Of a stretch of 6,791 bases of DNA, positions 5,683 through 6,791 are shown piece by piece (positions within the stretch are counted from its first letter, which is position 1; the number at the start of each line of letters is the position of its first letter). This DNA is from Actinomycetota bacterium (GTDB lineage: Bacteria > Actinomycetota > UBA4738). The notes beneath the pieces are model-generated. The model was not told where the DNA came from and made no database searches. It saw only the letters and a program-made list of their open reading frames with translations. The translations under genes were made by a program, and so were the position numbers. The stretch is from positions 1 to 6,791 of the forward strand of contig VAYJ01000150.1 in NCBI GenBank assembly GCA_005888465.1. Direction: 5' to 3'.

Positions 5683-6791
5683 GCCCATCAACCTTCGGAA
5701 CCGCTCGAAGAGCGGACGCGCGTCGTTCGGTCCCGGCGCGGCCTCGGGGTGGTACTGGACGGAGAACGCGGGGATGTCGAGGCACCGCATGCCCTCGAGC
5801 GTGCCGTCGTTCAGGTTCCAGTGCGACAGGACGACGCGACCGCGCTCGGTGTCGACCGCCGACCCGTCGCCGTCCGGCGCCCACGCCGCTGGATCGACCG
5901 CGAACCCGTGGTTGTGCGAGGTGATCGCGACCCGCCCGGACTCGACGTCCTTCACCGGCTGGTTCACACCCCGATGACCGAACCGGAGCTTGAAGGTCCG
6001 TCCGCCGAGCGCGTGCGCGAGCACCTGATGGCCGAGGCAGATCCCGAACACCGGGATCTGTCCCAGCAGGCGCCGCACCGCCTCGATCGCATACGTGGTC
6101 GCGGCGGGGTCACCCGGCCCGTTCGAGAGGAAGACGCCTTCGAACCCACCCGCCAGCACCACGTCGGCGGGCGTCCTCGCCGGGAAGATCGTTGCCTCGC
6201 AGCCATTTTCGGCCAGTTGCCGAAGGATCGTTCGCTTGATGCCGAAGTCGTACGCCGCGACCCGAAGGACACGGCCCCGGTTCGAGGCCGCCGGACCCAC
6301 GACCGCTTCGGCCGCGTACGGCTCCTCGCACGACGCGGCCGCCGCCAGGTCCTGGCCTTCCATGCCCGGTGTCGCGCGGACGCGTTCGACGAGCGAGCCC
6401 GGGTCCAGGTTCACGGTCGAGACGCCCGCACGCATCGCGCCACCGGAGCGGATCCGAAGGGTCAGCCGGCGCGTATCGATGCCCTCGATACCGACGACTC
6501 CCGCGCCGGCGAGATAGCCGGCCAGGTCCCCGGTCGCCCGCCAGGACGAGGGCTGTCGGGACACCTCTCGCGCGACGAACGCGGCCACGCGCACGCGATC
6601 GGACTGCGCGTCCTCGTCGGTCACGCCGTACACGCCCTGATGGGGCGCCGTCATCGTCACGATCTGCCGCAGGTAAGAGGGGTCGGTGAGCACCTCCTGG
6701 TATCCGGTCATGCCGGTGTTGAACACCGCCTCGCCGAACGCCTCGCCTTCCGCCCCGACGCTCGCTCCTCGAAATGCCGAGCCGTCCTCCA
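5680..6791 (-). CDS. carA: Carbamoyl-phosphate synthase, small (glutaminase) subunit, 5' end cut by window
   Basis: Hydrolyses glutamine and feeds ammonia to CarB in the CarAB complex. The frame is open from the window edge to the TGA at 5682-5680, giving 369 full codons. An internal GTG at 6726 can look like a start (MFNTGM), but upstream codons 6789-6727 read EDGSAFRGASVGAEGEAFGEA, the normal N-terminal strand before VFNTGMTGYQE, so the true start lies just beyond 6791, probably fewer than ten codons away. Marks: VFNTGMTGYQEVLTDPSY (CarA-specific N-terminal domain), GIDTRRLTLRIR in the middle, YDFGIK opening the class I glutamine amidotransferase domain, FLSNGPGDP, the nucleophile elbow GICLGHQ with catalytic Cys at codon 6039-6037, TSHNHGFAV, and the HPE triad remainder (His 5751-5749, Glu 5745-5743). 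The catalytic triad is complete. The full protein would be about 375-380 residues, normal for the family. Stop and carB start overlap as TGATG. Confidence 0.98.
   Translation of the reverse strand, partial: EDGSAFRGASVGAEGEAFGEAVFNTGMTGYQEVLTDPSYLRQIVTMTAPHQGVYGVTDEDAQSDRVRVAAFVAREVSRQPSSWRATGDLAGYLAGAGVVGIEGIDTRRLTLRIRSGGAMRAGVSTVNLDPGSLVERVRATPGMEGQDLAAAASCEEPYAAEAVVGPAASNRGRVLRVAAYDFGIKRTILRQLAENGCEATIFPARTPADVVLAGGFEGVFLSNGPGDPAATTYAIEAVRRLLGQIPVFGICLGHQVLAHALGGRTFKLRFGHRGVNQPVKDVESGRVAITSHNHGFAVDPAAWAPDGDGSAVDTERGRVVLSHWNLNDGTLEGMRCLDIPAFSVQYHPEAAPGPNDARPLFERFRRLMG
5692..5696 (-). promoter_or_regulatory. Ribosome binding site of carB, inside carA
   Basis: GAAGG on the minus strand lies eleven bases before ATG 5680, within the last codons of carA. 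The spacing is at the long end of the normal range. It helps decide for ATG 5680 as the carB start rather than the open but unconserved extension reaching 5884. pyrK and pyrD, by contrast, have no convincing Shine-Dalgarno sequence and probably depend on termination of the gene before. Confidence 0.5.

Noticed and set aside
5680..5884. A 68-codon N-terminal extension of carB in an open frame inside carA
   Set aside because: The residues are arginine- and proline-rich with no similarity to CarB N-termini, and they overlap the conserved end of carA in another frame. ATG 5680 gives the standard CarB start and a TGATG junction.
3011..5977. A 988-codon open frame on the plus strand, antisense to most of carB and the end of carA
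   Set aside because: Its predicted protein is dominated by Arg, His, Asp, Gly and Glu with no recognisable domain, as expected when a G/C-rich third position on one strand suppresses stop codons on the other. The minus-strand carB is unmistakable over the same bases.
5680..6726. GTG at 6726 as the start of carA
   Set aside because: It falls inside the conserved VFNTGMTGYQE motif, and the upstream codons to the window edge encode normal CarA N-terminal sequence, so the gene begins outside the window.

Overview
The window is one densely packed stretch of a de novo pyrimidine (UMP) biosynthesis operon. Everything is read from the minus strand, so transcription runs from position 6791 down to position 1. 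In order of transcription the genes are carA (5' end cut off by the window edge), carB, pyrK, pyrD and pyrF (3' end cut off). By eye the base composition is about 70% G+C with strong third-position G/C. Class 1B (PyrK-dependent) dihydroorotate dehydrogenase, the carA-carB-pyrK-pyrD-pyrF order and the tryptophan-rich 'GWWNVRSCVEGPVF' style PyrK tail suggest a high-GC, probably deep-branching actinobacterial or related terrestrial lineage. That placement is an inference from style, not a measured phylogeny.

Layout: 6791-5680 is carA (glutaminase subunit of carbamoyl-phosphate synthetase). 5680-2402 is carB (the large synthetase subunit, complete, 1092 aa). 2405-1567 is pyrK (FAD / iron-sulfur electron-transfer subunit of dihydroorotate dehydrogenase), which is broken. 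1570-596 is pyrD (class 1B catalytic subunit, complete, 324 aa). 627-1 is pyrF (orotidine-5'-phosphate decarboxylase, first 209 codons). There is no intergenic DNA. Junctions are TGATG (carA/carB), ATGA (carB/pyrK), ATGA (pyrK/pyrD) and a 32-base overlap (pyrD/pyrF), an arrangement expected to couple translation along the message. No promoter, terminator, RNA gene, repeat array or mobile element is visible; the promoter and any attenuator must lie upstream of position 6791.

Pathway logic: CarA releases ammonia from glutamine and passes it to CarB, which makes carbamoyl phosphate. PyrB and PyrC (not in the window) convert it to dihydroorotate. PyrD with PyrK oxidises that to orotate, passing electrons to NAD+. 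PyrE (not in the window) makes OMP, and PyrF decarboxylates OMP to UMP, which feeds back on the CarB C-terminal domain.

The one real anomaly is in pyrK. Around positions 1746-1750 the reading frame breaks exactly where the [2Fe-2S]-binding loop should be. The N-terminal FAD/NAD part and the C-terminal tail are both well preserved but lie in different frames, and about 14 codons carrying three of the four cluster cysteines are absent (best fit: a 40-base deletion). This is either a true inactivating mutation or an assembly/consensus error. I found no undescribed system here; otherwise the window is an ordinary housekeeping operon.
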